64,000 nucleotides of DNA from contig NC_082616.1 in the NCBI RefSeq assembly GCF_030936135.1, forward strand, positions 12,149,001 through 12,213,000. Reading direction: 5' to 3'. Below, piece by piece: positions 13,401 to 25,538 of this stretch. Origin of the DNA: Gavia stellata. Lineage: Eukaryota > Chordata > Aves > Gaviiformes > Gaviidae. Positions within the stretch are counted from its first letter, which is position 1. The number at the start of each line of letters is the position of its first letter. Under the pieces are notes generated by a model. That model saw only the letters and a program-made list of their open reading frames with translations, was not told where the DNA came from and searched no databases. The translations under genes were made by a program, and so were the position numbers.

Positions 13401-16400
13401 AACGACTGTGATGTTGACATGCTGGCAGCTAGTTCAGCGTTGGGGAAAGAGCAGTGGGGGTGTCTGCAGGATGAAGGTGACTAAAACTGGTTTTAGTACG
13501 GTTGCTACGCCACGTTACAGTCAGATGGTAGTGGGTTTTTAAACTAACCTTGCGCTGAATCCAAATGGAGTTAGCTTGCTGCGTGGTTCCAAGATCAGAC
13601 TGCTGATTTGGAGAGAGTCGTCATTCTTCTCTTACTACAGTTATCAGCATCGCTATGAGAAATGTCACGCATGTTCTTTAATTTCTGAAGATGTTGCATG
13701 CCAAGAGCACAACTGTCCTCAAAGCCTCTCTTGTTTTGCCTTTTGGGTTGCTCTTTATATAGAGGAAATGTAGTCATACCTAGCTAGCTACGTTTACAAT
13801 AAAAACTTGCCGTCTGCTCAACTGCCATCTGGTTCCCGCCCACTTGGAATGTTTCTTTGCATTAAGTCTCTTCCTTGGTGAACCTTTTCCTCTTTGTTTC
13901 TGTTTCTTGGCCCAAGTAATGCTTGTGAGTGGGATGGTATAGCACTTATCACAAATTCTGTGGTTTTGGTTTCCTGTGCCTGTGAGACAAACAGTAATCC
14001 AGGCAAGAATTGCAAGGGTCTTGCATTGATGAGCAGAGCTTGGATGAACGGAGGGAAGCTGCTGATTTCTACGTGTGCAAAACGTGGCGGGGGAGACGTT
14101 GCTGAAGGCAGTAATGGTTTCAATTTGCCTTCCTGATTGCCCAGAGTATAAATTGTATTAATTTTATAATATTTTGAATCGCGTTCACTCAAAATAATTG
14201 AAAACTAGAAAACGGACATGAAACTTGGGTGTTATTTTGGAGTAATCTACTGGTCCCATGTATTTACTTCTTCTTCATCGGGTGACAAGTTTGGCTGTTC
14301 CAGAATTTCGTCAAAAAAACAAGCCAGCAGAATGGGACAGCAGGGAAAAATAGAAATAGTTTGGAAATAGCATGTGGATTGATAAGGGAACAAAGAGAAA
14401 AAGTGACAGTATTGAAGCCGGATGCGTGGTTTCACATTTAGTTATGGGAAGTATTTGTAGGATGTGCAACTCTTAACCTGAAGTTGTGACTTCTTGTAGG
14501 GTGGTGATGGTGTCATCACTGAATTGGATTCTCTGTGGTTTTTTGAAAGCACTGGAAAAATAAGAGTCAAAGGAAAAGCTTTGATACCAAAAGCAAAATA
14601 ACATGCTTTACAGTTGAGGTAATCGAAGGATCTCGGGTGGTTTGCCATCGGTCTGGTTATGGACCCATTTTGGAGTTGCAGATCAAAATTGGGTGTGTTG
14701 TGGTAGGGGGACGTGGAGTGCTGGCTTCTGACCCTGGAGATCCACTGCCATCTCAGTATCTTTAATACCACACAGGTCTTTTATTTTGGAGAAGAAGGGG
14801 TACAAAGTAAGGAGGAAACGTAACTTGGAAGGGGCCAGCTAGTCCTTGCAGCCTGTTGTCTATGCATGTAACCGCCTCCTTCCTTCCTTCTTCCCAGGTC
14901 CAGAGGTGCCCACCCAGCAGGTCCCCGTGAGCCTCCCCAGCTGCGGCAGGAGGGTCTGCGGGCTGCTGCTCGCCTCCTCCCTCCGCCTGTGCTCGCTGCT
15001 TTATTCGTTGCAGATTTCTTCCCCGAGTCTACGCTTTTTCTGGTGTGCCCGCTGCTGCTGTGCTCTCTCGAAATGTGGAGGAGATTCATTGCTACAGTGC
15101 AAGTACTAAACTACCTGATACGGGGAAGGCGCTGGGGGTGTCGGAGGGGGCAGGTGGGGACAGTCCTGTCACGCTGAGGTGGGCTGGAATGGGCTGCAGT
15201 CACCAAGCAAGTCAAGTCTGATCTGCTGTGCGGATTGATTGTCTTTTACAGGGGAGGCTTGTTTCCATCTCTTCCACACCTGCAGTAAGCTGGCACGGAG
15301 CAGCGGTTCCCTTGGACGCTTGCAACTCATGCCCCTGAGACGGTGAAGCACGATGTGGAGAGCTGTAACAGGAGCAGCTGGTATTGTTGGTCCTGGATGC
15401 TCTGGAAGCCTGTAGCTACAAGGTGGGTGATTGCCAGCATGGAATGTTTTGCTGTGGGTAAAAGAAAGTCCTGGAGCTGAGAGGGATTTTGGGAGAAAAG
15501 TCTCATTTCTCTTCAGCTTCTGCTGAGTCAGGGGCAGCAGGTGAGACAAAATGCTTCGCGCTCCTGCCAGCCCTGGAGATGTGAAATAGTAAAACGTTTT
15601 TCTCTGATCTTTTCTGCCTTCTGCGCTTCAAGAAGAGAGCATTGATAGATCATCACCTGGTGTTTGCTGCCCCATGATAAAAATACTTGTAGGGAGATTT
15701 CTACTCTCCCTAAGTAGCCTATTAATATTTTTCTACTGCGATGAAAAGACTAAGATGAATTGTTCATATTGCAAAGTAAATCAATTTATTCTTGCAAAGT
15801 AGAGAATACTTAATTGCACTCCTGGTTTGCATTTCAAAAGTCAGTGATCCTATCCCTTAGTCTTCTTTCTCATTCAGTTCTTCTTTCCTCTAGCTTTTGT
15901 AGTGCCTTTTTCGTGTTACCCTCTGAGTTCATATTTTGCCTATGAACTCCACCCTGTGCACTGGCTCTTCCGCAGGGTTATGTATCTCTGGCTGCCCTTC
16001 CTGTGCAGCATTTACGATTGCTACCCCTAGAAGAAAAGGGGATGGTTGCTAAAAAGGGGATGGTTGCAAAAATTTTGATTGTGTGCTAAAGATCAGGGCC
16101 TGAGAAAGACCTCCCAGCTTTGAGGCTTTCTTGTGATGAGCAACACACGTCATTTACAGAACCCCCTGATCCTTCCCCCCAGCCAGATTTGCTGGTGCTG
16201 CTACAAGTGCGTTCCTACATCCCTCTGTTTGCATCTTGGGCGCTGAATAACACAGAAGAACTGGCAGTTATTGAAAGTAATATAATGAAGGTACCTCATC
16301 AAATGCTGTCTTCCCTGTATCAATGTGTGCTAAAGAAAAAAAAAAAGCCTGCCTGACTACGTAAGAGCTAGAGCTGGCTCACAGCTGGAAGGGGGCATGT

Positions 16401-16650
16401 GTTATAGGAATATAAAGGGTTGTAGCCCCACTTGGTGGCCATTGATTCAAGAGTAATGGTTTCAGAGTGACTCCTGTGCCAGGTAACAAAGATCACTGAA
16501 TGATGTTTTACTGAACAGGAAACATTCTGTTTTCCCTTTGACTGAGTCTTAAAGCTCTTTCCCAACGCCTGTGTCCTCTGTGGCTCGGTATAGCATCTTA
16601 CTACTCAACTTCAAACGCCATCTGGATGAGAGGCCTCTTAGGAAATACAC
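13401..16650. other. Convergent intergenic region
   Basis: This lies between the 3' ends of ZC3H6 (plus) and the vinculin-like gene (minus). No open frame here is convincing. The only structure seen is a GC-richer patch at about 14880-15060 and a short direct repeat of AAAAGGGGATGGTTGC near 16034-16067. I see no RNA gene. Confidence 0.6.
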
Positions 16651-16666
16651 TAGCGCATGGCATCGT

Positions 16667-16672
16667 TTTATT
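16667..16672 (-). terminator. Polyadenylation signal of the vinculin-like gene
   Basis: AATAAA on the minus strand about 235 bases beyond the stop codon at 16905. It is the first canonical signal downstream, which gives a short 3' UTR. Confidence 0.6.
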
Positions 16673-16904
16673 CTTCTCTTTGTTCAGTGGCCAAAAGGAA
16701 GCAGTGCCTCTGCAGGGTGGAATTTGCCACAGGAGGAGCGGCCAGCACACAAAAGCCTTTCCAGGCCTTGCACTCTCAGTCCTCCTGCAAGAGCAGCTCT
16801 AGCAGAAGAGATGTGAGCCAGGAGGAGTGCAGCATGGGTCGCGTTCTTTCTGCTGAGGCCAGTTAGCCGTGCAGTTCCCCTCCAGCAGAAGTCCCTTCCT
16901 GTTT

Positions 16905-19900
16905 TTACAGGTGGCTGTCCATAATTTTGTGTCCTTTAATAGGTTTTGGATGCCTGGGGGTATTCCTGGTCTGAGGTGATTGTTCTTGCACCATAGCCAT
17001 CAGGCTGGGTTCAGCCCTTGCCTGAGTCTTGCGGAGCCCTAATTCATCCCTGTCTGAGTTTAAAGACTCCTTGGCTCTATGCTGCAACAAGTTTTTTCTC
17101 CACTGCATGCAAAGAGCAGCTACTTCTTCTTCTTCTTCAGAGTCAGGCGGGGGCTGTCGCAAACCCTATTAGGAGGAGACAAAACATTTGCATGCTTTAA
17201 TATATTGTTGTACATGAACTAGTTTTAAATATCTTAAATGATATGAAAGTCTGAATATATCAATGTCTGTGTGACCAATATGGCATCTCTACCAGTTAGT
17301 GCTTAAAAAATGTTTAAAATGCTTAATGCTTGAAAGTGCTTAAAAACCTCCTTACAGAGAGACAAAAGGAATACAGTATAGTTCTTTTAATGATAAGCAG
17401 GGAAATTTCGAAAGGGAGAAAGCCAGGTCATAAAGGACTTTAATCTAGGCCATCAGGATAAAAGAATGGCTAGTTACTTCAGGCTGACATCAGCAAAGTG
17501 AAAAGTGGACATATATAGTATGTATGGGCAATTAACTGCAGGAGGAGCTTTTCCTCCCTTGCGGCTGATTCTCCATCAAATAAAATTCTAATCAAAACTG
17601 TGACTCTTTCAAAAAGATGTGCTGGAGCTCAGCAAAAGTTGTAGGATTATGTAGGAGACTAAGGCACAGAATGAACAACTGCATCAGTGGAGAATCTGGC
17701 TGTATTTGTACTTGTTTTCTGAGTGCTTTCAGATAAAGTCTGCTCTCACAAACTCTTTACAGTTGGATCAATCAGCTGTCATTGGCAGCTGTAAGGGAAG
17801 GTCTTGGGAGTTTTGATCAAAGCTCATCTTGAGACCAACATAAAAGCTAAGACTGACATGGACTATTTCCAAATAAAGGCCTCCAACGAGATGCTGCTGC
17901 TCTCCTATCCAAAAATGAAATGGGAAACGGATCAGCTAAAGATGACTTCAGAATTGGTAGCAGTGACAGAGCAGATTCAATGCCTGGAAAGATGCGTAGT
18001 GGGCTTTAGAAACAAGACAGGCATAAAATAAAAACATCACCGTAAGAATCTTTACTCCCAGCTGGAGTTGACAGAGGTCCCACAGCAGCAGCCTGCTGTA
18101 ACCAGACTTGGCTGTAGGAGCTCCCCACAACGTGGACTTGCCTTGCAAAGCCTATTTGATGTCATCAGCGTTAACTTACTTTGATACAGGCTGCCTCAGC
18201 TGCCTTCAGAACATGCCAAACTGCTTGAATTAGGTTCTGCGCGTTGCTCACGAGCAGCTCAGAAGAGGACTTGCTCTCTGCAGTGACTGCTTTTACCCTT
18301 AAAAGACATTTTAAAGATTTTACTGGAAGAGCATCAGACAGCCTGCTTCCCCTGTGTGGCCAGAGCTCTGGCCAGACACTCTTCAAAACCAGAAGAGTGT
18401 CCCTGCACTATGAGAGCAGGTTTCCACAGAGGCAGGCAAACCAGGGGAGAAAAGGGCTGTTTACAGTGACAGGAAGAGGAGACGGAGCCCCCTGAATGGT
18501 AGCTGAACTCCCTGATCCAACAAGGACCTCTGGAGACCACCATGTATATCTCTTTGTGAAGGGGGCCACCGACCTTCGGAGAGATGGTCCTTGACCCCAG
18601 CGACTCACCTGGCCACAATGCTGAGCTGGCTGCTGATGGTGTGGGTCTGCTCTGCGGCGCACAGCAGCTCTGCGGAGCATCTCCTGTCGAGGCAGTGCTT
18701 CGCAACGATGCGGCCAAATTTAACGAACGCCTGCCCGTCAGAAGCAATTTGCCTTGCGCAGGCGACAAGCTGGTCCTTGCTCTAAAAAAAATAGAAATAA
18801 ATGTGTTTGGGGAGAGAAGGAGAAAAAAGAGGACTTCTCCTGCAAGACAGGGGAGCGTCCCGGAAGCCCAGATGTATTCTGAAACAAGGAAAGGACTGGA
18901 TGCCAGGTTCACATCTAATCAGGAGGAAGTAATCTCTAGTGCTTTGCATAAATGCAGCCGGTACCACTCTTACAAGAGCGGGGTAATTGCAGGGGTTTCA
19001 GCGGCCCTGTCACTGGCTTTGACTGCGCTCTTGAGGAAAAAATACTTCCTTTATCCCTATTAAAGTGCTGGGGTGGAGGGGATGAAACACTCCATACCGC
19101 AATAGGGCCCTTCTTCCTCAGGAACTGAGTCATGTGTAGCATCCTTGTTGCCATGTCCTTGGTGACCTGGGACATCTTGCTGGGGCCGCCCTGCCATGTG
19201 TCACTTTTTTCTCTCTCATGCTTCGCAGGGCTGCTGGCAAGGGAGATGCTGCGAGGACCATTCTGGTGCTGTTGAGACAATAACTGAACAGATTTGAAGT
19301 CTGGAGCGTGCAGAGGCATCGATGATGAGAAGTCTCCGCCTGTGTGTTTCTGAAGGAGTTTTTGGTGAGTAAAGGAGACAGGAGAGCTGCCCGTGACCTC
19401 ACTGGGTCTGCTCTGCCTTCCCAACCAGCCCTTCTTTCCCCTGCATTCACCCACACTGGGACTATCAAATCCCAGTGCCCCGTGCCATCGTCTCCTGAAG
19501 CTATCTCCAAATGGGTGGTAGCTGTCAAGTGAGCTGACAGCGCCCGTGGTTGAGAAGTACGATTAAGTGCTGTTAAATCACTCTGCTGAGCGATCTGAAT
19601 CGTGTACTGAAGCCTTTGCCAGCTCCTGACAACCAACAGTAGTTGTTGTGGGAGTGGAGTTGCTGGTACTCTCCAAGGGTGCTTGTGGGGAGGTGAGCTG
19701 AGCAGAGACAGGTAGTGTTTCAGGGGAGGGAGAGCGGTACAGCCCTCTGCTCCTCAGAAACAGCGTTTTGGAGATGGCTTTATTTATGTAAGAGTGTCTG
19801 TCAGATCAGATATCCAGAACTCAGCTGAACAGGGCAGCCAGCAACCTGATCTAACTTTGAAGGTGGCCAGGGGGTTGGACGACTGACCTCCAGAGGTCCC

Positions 19901-22900
19901 TGCCAACATTGCTTACCTTAATGCTCTGAGGTGTGACTAACAGGACTGACTGACAGCCCTGACCATCACCCTGCAGTATGAGTTGACGGGGCAAAAAGCT
20001 ACTGTACCATTTCACGTGCCTCTCCGGCAGCTCCACTTCCTCGTCTGCTGCTGCTCGGGCAAGTTTCTGCTGACATGGTGTGGCTCAGAGCATCAAGCTC
20101 TTGGGCTGGGAAGAGCTTGGCTGTGCTGTTGCGTTGTCTTGGAGAGCACTGGTCCCCCGTGTTCCGCAAGCGTTGTCTGATGAGCTGCAGAACATGTCCA
20201 CTGATGCCCTGGACAGCCCGCAGCTGTGTGACGAGGTAGTGTGCCTTTGCTGACCAGTACCAGACAATACTGTCCAGGTGGAGATGCCCTTTGTCCTGGT
20301 GGCTCTGGAAGAGCTGGCTGGCACTGCCCACTGCGTCAGACGTGAGGACCAGGAGGTGGTCTGCGACGGAGAGCAGGTTCGCCTGTGACTGCAGTTGAGC
20401 GCTGGCCTCCACAATGTCTTGGAGCGTGGTTTTGACCCACTGAACATTGGCCATCAGCCGACTTGCCTTCTCTTCAAAGACCTGTTTGCTTCTCTCCTTC
20501 TCCTCCTGAGAGAGGGGGGACAGGGCTGGTCCAATGACATCTCGGATGACCCGCAGGTGTTCGGTATTGACCTTCTCCAGGTGAAGCAATAATGCCTTGG
20601 CCCTAAGGGCCAAGTCTCTCTGCAGGAGCTCAAAGCGAATGTACAAGCTGGCAGTAGACAGTGGGGAGACCAAGAGGGTATTTGAGGCATCCAGCAGTGC
20701 TTCCATTAGCACCTTTATCTCCTCCCTGAGCGCTAGGATTTCACTGCGACCATGGTCTTCAGGGCAGGACAAGTAAGACAGCCGGGCGGCCTCCTGCAGC
20801 CTCAGGGAGTTCTCGGACACAGCAGCTAAGAGGCTTTGCGAGCAAAGCTTGTTCTTCACGGCGCTCCTCAGCTCCCTCAGGAACAGGACGTCCCTGCCTA
20901 TGAACCGATCCACAGCGCTCAGCAGGACGTGCATGCTGACAGCCCACTGGACACAGTGCAGCTCCAGGCTGGCCTTTCCCACCCTGCAGGAGCCCTCGAA
21001 GGACGCTGCTTTCTCAAGTAACACTTTGGTGTTCATCTGAGCACGTGAAAACTTGGCTTGGACCTGTAGAAAGCTCTCCCAGACATCGGGGGAAATGGGA
21101 TTTGCCTTACTACAGGCTACGCTTGCAATCTCTCCTGCTAACTGAACTGCTCCTGCTAAACCCATCATGGTCTCATCCAAAGCCTGTTTGCCTCTCAGAA
21201 AGTCATCCGACAAGATAAAGCCAAATACTTGCTGAGACAGGCTATACCAAGAGCCTGCCACAGCTGCCAGGCACTCTTCGGTCTCACAGATCCTTTCTGA
21301 GAGTGTGAGTGCCATTTGGAGAAGTCTGCCTGGATGACAAAGCTGCCTTGGGGCTGTTTCCCTGGCCAGGCAAATAACACGTGGTGTCAGTAACACAATC
21401 TTCTGGTAGTGCCCCAGCGTCTCCATCTGGGGAGACTCAGCAATGGGCAGCGCTTCCTTTGCCGCATCGATACAGCCGTTGGAGAGTTCAAGCAAGGCGG
21501 AGCAAGCAGCGTTGACAGCTGCTGTATCATGGGCTCTTGTTGCTGCTAGGAGAGCCGTAATGACAGGGTGCGTATCTCCTTTCCCTGGAACAACATCCGC
21601 CTGTAAGTTTCCTGGTCGTGGAGGTGGGCGAATTAAGATGTCTTCTTGCAATGCAGCCTCATCCGTAATGGTTTTTAGCCCAGTGTGCGACAGGCTGAGT
21701 TCAAGCGCCTTTGCAACATCAGTGCTTCGCACTTGTTCTCGGAGAGGGCTGAGGATATCTGGGTGATTGGACCCGTCCAGCCCGTCTTGGACACGGCGAG
21801 CGGTATCCATCAGGCAGCTCGCTGCCTTTGAAAAGACATCCCTAGTTTGGAGGCAGGAGAGTCTCTCTGGACAAAGGGCTGTGACCGCTTTCAGGTCAAG
21901 GATGGCGTTGGCCAGTTGCTTAACCCAAACCAGCAAGCCGTTCCTGAAAATGGGGTCTGTGGCTCTGTCCACATACCTGGTGGTAGCTTCAACCACCCAC
22001 CGAGCCCAGCTGGTGAGGTGAGTTACATGCCAAGAGAGCCTCTCAGGGTCCTGATTTTCCAGGGCCTTTTCACACCATTCCCTGTGCTTGGCCATGTCCT
22101 GGACGGACAGCTTAAGGAATTCACGCATGCTGACCGTCTCCTCAAAACACCGCAAGAGGCTTTCTGTTGTCCCAGCCCACGTGTGGTACAAGGACTGCAG
22201 TCGCTCAGCAGCACTCATCTGGGCTGTATTTCTGCTCATTTCTGTGAGCAGTGGAGGGAGACTGGCAAGGAGTCTCTTCAAATACTCTACCCACTCTCCG
22301 ATTTCTCTAGCAGTTTGGGTTTTGGTGCACCTGGCCAGAACAAAGTCCACCGCTCTGAGCATCTGCTGGGCCTGTGTGAAGAAGGTGGCAGTGAGGGGCT
22401 GAAGCTTCTTTAAAAATCCTCCTTGTCCTGCTGGAAAACACCCTGTACCAGCAAGGCTAAGGGCATCTTCAACTAACTGCCTCAGGGGCTCCTTACCCTC
22501 AAAGACGGTGTCAAGGATTTGGCACAGAGTAGCTGTGAGCACTGCCTGGTCGAGAGTCTCCACCTCCTCTCTCATGGTGTGACATTCCTCCTCCAGGCTG
22601 CTTTCTCCCCAGCTTTGCCCTGGCCATCCCTCCTGCTGGCTCACATGGCTGCAGATGCTTTTCCTCAGCCTTAGCAGAAGCCAGCAATGTTTTACCAGGT
22701 CCAGCTTCAGATCTGGCCTGGACGAGTCTGCTAGAAGCATGCAGTAGAAAATGACTGCTTCCACGTGAGCACTGAACTCGCTGTTGGAGAGGCGCACGGG
22801 GTCTGGGCGAGAGAGGAGAGCCAGCAGCCTGCTCACGTGCTGGGAGAAGGTCCCATTTCTGTTCCGTCGCTCCTTGCTGCCCGTATTGTCGATGAGCAGG

Positions 22901-24606
22901 GAAGTGAGCTCTTTGATGGTCTTCTCCGTCAGCTGGAAAGCGTAGTCTTTGGAGAGGCTGACTTGCTGATCCCAGGAGTGTTTAAGATCGCTGTGCTTGG
23001 CTGCATGGAGCAAAGGAATGCACTTCTGAAGGAGCTGCAAAGTTTGGGCCAAACTCTTCTGTCGAGGACAATCTCCGAGTTCCTCGAGGCGCTTTGCTGT
23101 CAGATTGCTCAGCAGAAGCAAGGCCTCAGAAAAGGCCCGGAAAGCAGCCAGCAGTCCTGGCATGTCCCCTGCATCCCGCAGCACGCTCAGGCACTCCAAA
23201 AGCCAGCTGGCAGCCTGAATTATCCTCCTCTCCCCGGCAGCATCTTCGATCTGAAGGATCTAACCAGAAAAAAACAGCAGAAAAACTGGTCAGAGTGGCT
23301 AAGGCTCAAGAATCCCTGTTCACTATTTCATCCCTTGTGCAGCCAAGATGACAGCTCAGCCCTTGCAGGGAAGAGAAGAGGTGCGTTTTGCTCAGCAGGC
23401 CTGCCCTAGAGAGCACACGGGGAAGAAACAACCATTGCTCCAGCTAGAGCCTCCCCCAAGCCCCAGCCCCTGTCCTGGCGGAGGACAGCTCTTGTCCCTC
23501 CTGCAGCTGCACCCTTACCCACCGCTGCGTCCCAGCCCGACCTCCTCCCCTGCTTGCGCCGGCACTGTCCCCCTCTGCCGTTACCTTCACTGTCTCTGTT
23601 AAGACCCTCTTTGCCGATGCAGCCAGCTCCTCCCTGTGGCTAGGGCTCTCCGGCTGTACCTGGAGCTTGTGGGCTGCCAGCAGCACGCACCTCCCTGCCA
23701 GGACGAGGGACTCGGCCGCAGGACGCGTCTCCTCCTTGAACACCTCGTCGCTGGACTCCTCAGCCAACCTGGAACAGAAGCAGCTGAGCTCAGCTCTTCG
23801 CCATCTCGTGAGTACCAGCCTTGGTGGGTAGTAGCAGCGAGGATGCTGCACCGGTCTTGGGCTTTATCACAACAATTAGCCGCGCCAGACCTTAACTGGG
23901 CTCGGATTGATTTTACCTGTATTTGCAAACTGTTTCAGAACCTTTTGCAGTGGGTGCAATTCACTTTAAGATAGGGTGTCTGCCGTCTACCAGGCCCTAG
24001 CTGTAACAGCAGAATAACCCAGTGGCCAGTGCCTGATCTGTTGTTTTGGGCTCCAGTTTTCGGAAGCATTCAGTAAATTCACTGAAGCATTCGGTCAATT
24101 GCCCAGTTATCATTTTAAGATGTGTTTAGTTTAAACATTGCTTGTTGAGGTTTTGCTTACTTTGCCACATCCCTTCCAAGCACATATCCCTGCTTTGTCC
24201 CATCTCTCCTTTTCCCTTCCTAATCCTATTCCCCCGCTTCACGTTCCCCATCCCTCCCTCCCTCCCGTTCCCACCTCTCCAGCGGGGTGCAGGCAGGGAG
24301 CACCAGGCAGGAGAGGCGGGCTCCCTGCCAGTTTCTTTGCCATTCCTTCCTCCTCTTTCCCAGCCCCCAATTCTGCCCAGGAGACACCCAGCAAACTTAC
24401 CTTCCTGCAACAGAAGCGAGTTCTTCTGTGGCTTTGGCTAATATTTCTGCATTCTCCCCTAAATTGGGAAAGGCCTGACAAATCCCATCTTCCCATTCCA
24501 GGGCGAGGATTAGATGGCAGAGCTGCGCAGCCATGGGGCAGAGAATCCTTTGAATAGCTTTGTTTTCTGTTAGGAGCCCAAGGTCATAGAGATAAAAAGG
24601 CTCCAT
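16905..24606 (-). CDS. Vinculin/alpha-catenin superfamily protein, unrecognised member (1428 aa)
   Basis: Coding exons, 5' to 3': 24606-24401, 23768-23585, 23259-20008, 19190-19098, 18781-18609, 18297-18180, 17165-16905. All have GT-AG ends and consistent phase. The N-terminus (IQRILCPMAAQLCHLIL; later TETVKILQIEDA) has the pattern of the first vinculin/catenin helical bundle. The C-terminal exons form a vinculin-type tail: EAREMGGPSKMS, MTQFLRKKGPIA (alpha-catenin MTDFTRGKGPLK), VKFGRIVAKHCLDRRC, HTISSQLSIVARVK, and LLVSNAQNLIQAV (vinculin MLVHNAQNLMQSV) then AAEAACIKV. The last exon adds an acidic DSEEEEEV stretch and a basic C-terminus. Helical sequence fills the middle, with one short proline patch near residue 670. 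At 1428 residues it is longer than vinculin (1066), alpha-catenins (about 906) and alpha-catulin (about 734). An actin or adhesion scaffold role is inferred from family only; I know no name for it. Confidence 0.85.
17166..18179 (-). other. Last intron of the vinculin-like gene
   Basis: It separates the tail exon ending ACIK (18180) from the acidic final exon (17165). It is AT-rich and I see nothing else in it. The other introns over 300 bases, 18782-19097 (316 bases), 19191-20007 and 23769-24400, are likewise empty apart from the CR1 fragment. Confidence 0.65.
19832..19912 (+). mobile_element. CR1 LINE 3' fragment
   Basis: The wording GGGCAGCCAGCAACCTGATC, then GGTGGCCAGGGGGTTGGAC and AGGTCCCTGCCAAC follows the conserved 3' end of avian/reptilian CR1 elements. 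The terminal octamer repeat is not obvious, so it is a decayed, 5'-truncated copy. It lies in the intron after the giant exon of the vinculin-like gene. Confidence 0.75.
20008..23259 (-). other. Single 3252-nt coding exon of the vinculin-like gene
   Basis: The frame is open for 1084 codons between a TTAG acceptor (before 23259) and the donor ATG|GTACAG (after 20008). It encodes residues 131-1214. The residues at its 3' junction join as EAREM|GGPSKMS, matching the register of EARKWSSKGND in vinculin. Vinculin and alpha-catenin genes normally split this region over many exons. Confidence 0.8.
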
Positions 24607-24611
24607 TGCAT
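24570..24611 (-). other. Short overlapping uORF at the vinculin-like start
   Basis: An ATG at 24611-24609 lies five bases upstream of the chosen start and out of frame with it. It has a poor context (T at -3, C at +4) and opens a 13-codon frame ending at 24570. The chosen ATG (24606) has G at -3 and G at +4. Leaky scanning past the weak ATG is the simplest reading. Confidence 0.55.
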
Positions 24612-25453
24612 CCAGCCTGGAAAAGGGAAACAAAACCTGGGATTATTTGGGATGCTTTGCAATCTGTAACCTTACCAGTTTTACTAGTGACCTTGGATTT
24701 GGAGGGCAGCTTCTGGCTTTGGAAATGCTACTGGGTTTAGTTTCTCCCAGCCCTGTGACGAGGTCAGCGACCTGCTTTTGCCGCAGCTTTCCCGGTGTGG
24801 ACCCCCGGCTCTGCCGTCTGGCTTTGCTCAGCGCCGAGACACGGCCGTGCCTCAGGGATGCCCAGACCCATCCCACAGACCCATCCCGAGTTTACATGCA
24901 CGCGGCTCCCTCCCTTACGTGAGCCCAGGTATTTCCTTACCGGGGCGCGGGCGGTGCTGGGGACGGGGTAGCGGGCTGTTCCCACCAGCGGGACCCCGTG
25001 ACGGTGACGTTACCTCCTAGCACCCGGCTGTCGGCGGGGGGACACGGGGGTGCCCATGCCACCACGGGCCTGTGCACACGCAAACGGCTCCTGGGCAGGG
25101 GTATGAGCCCATGGCGAGCCGAGGCGGGGGATTAATTACACCTCCATTACCATAACTCGTTTCCTGTTGTGGACAGGGTGAAAGGCAAAGGGGGAAGGCA
25201 AGCGGCTGCCGCCGGCGTGCGTGGGGCGGAGGGGCTCGGGGGTGCTTGGGGGGCATAGTGGGGGGCTGGCGGCTGGCACCCCCGCGGGCCTCTCTCCTGC
25301 TCCCCCCCGCTCTTTCGAGGCCAGGGAGGGTTCCGGCGCCGGGGGGTGCCTCCCCGCTGGGGGTGCTCCCCCCGGGGATTGCTGGAGGGCCCTGGACGGG
25401 GGGGATGTCTGTGTGAGGGGCCGCGGGGGGCCCCGCCGCCGGGATGCGCCAGC

Positions 25454-25467
25454 GTCGCCATGGAGAC
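25454..25467 (+). promoter_or_regulatory. X-box-like RFX site
   Basis: GTCGCCATGGAGAC resembles the RFX X-box GTTGCCATGGCAAC with imperfect half-sites. It is about 50 bases from the ZNF143-type site. Confidence 0.4.
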
Positions 25468-25518
25468 GTGCCCGCCGGTCGCAGGGCGGTGACGACATGG
25501 CGGCGCGCCCGGCCGCGG

Positions 25519-25538
25519 GGCACGCCGGGAGTTGTAGT
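25519..25538 (-). promoter_or_regulatory. ZNF143 (SBS-type) site
   Basis: The minus strand reads ACTACAACTCCCGGCGTGCC, close to the ZNF143/STAF consensus ACTACAATTCCCAGCATGC that is common just upstream of CpG-island start sites. Its position fits the proposed promoter of the vinculin-like gene. Confidence 0.65.

Noticed and set aside
14781-15109. GC-rich patch with open frames on both strands
   Set aside because: No family resemblance, no convincing start or splice signals; it lies between two convergent 3' ends.
18334-18912. Minus-strand frame of 192 codons over the vinculin-like tail exon
   Set aside because: The conserved tail reading (SKDQLVACARQIAS onward) is in a different frame with correct splice sites; this one is a shadow.
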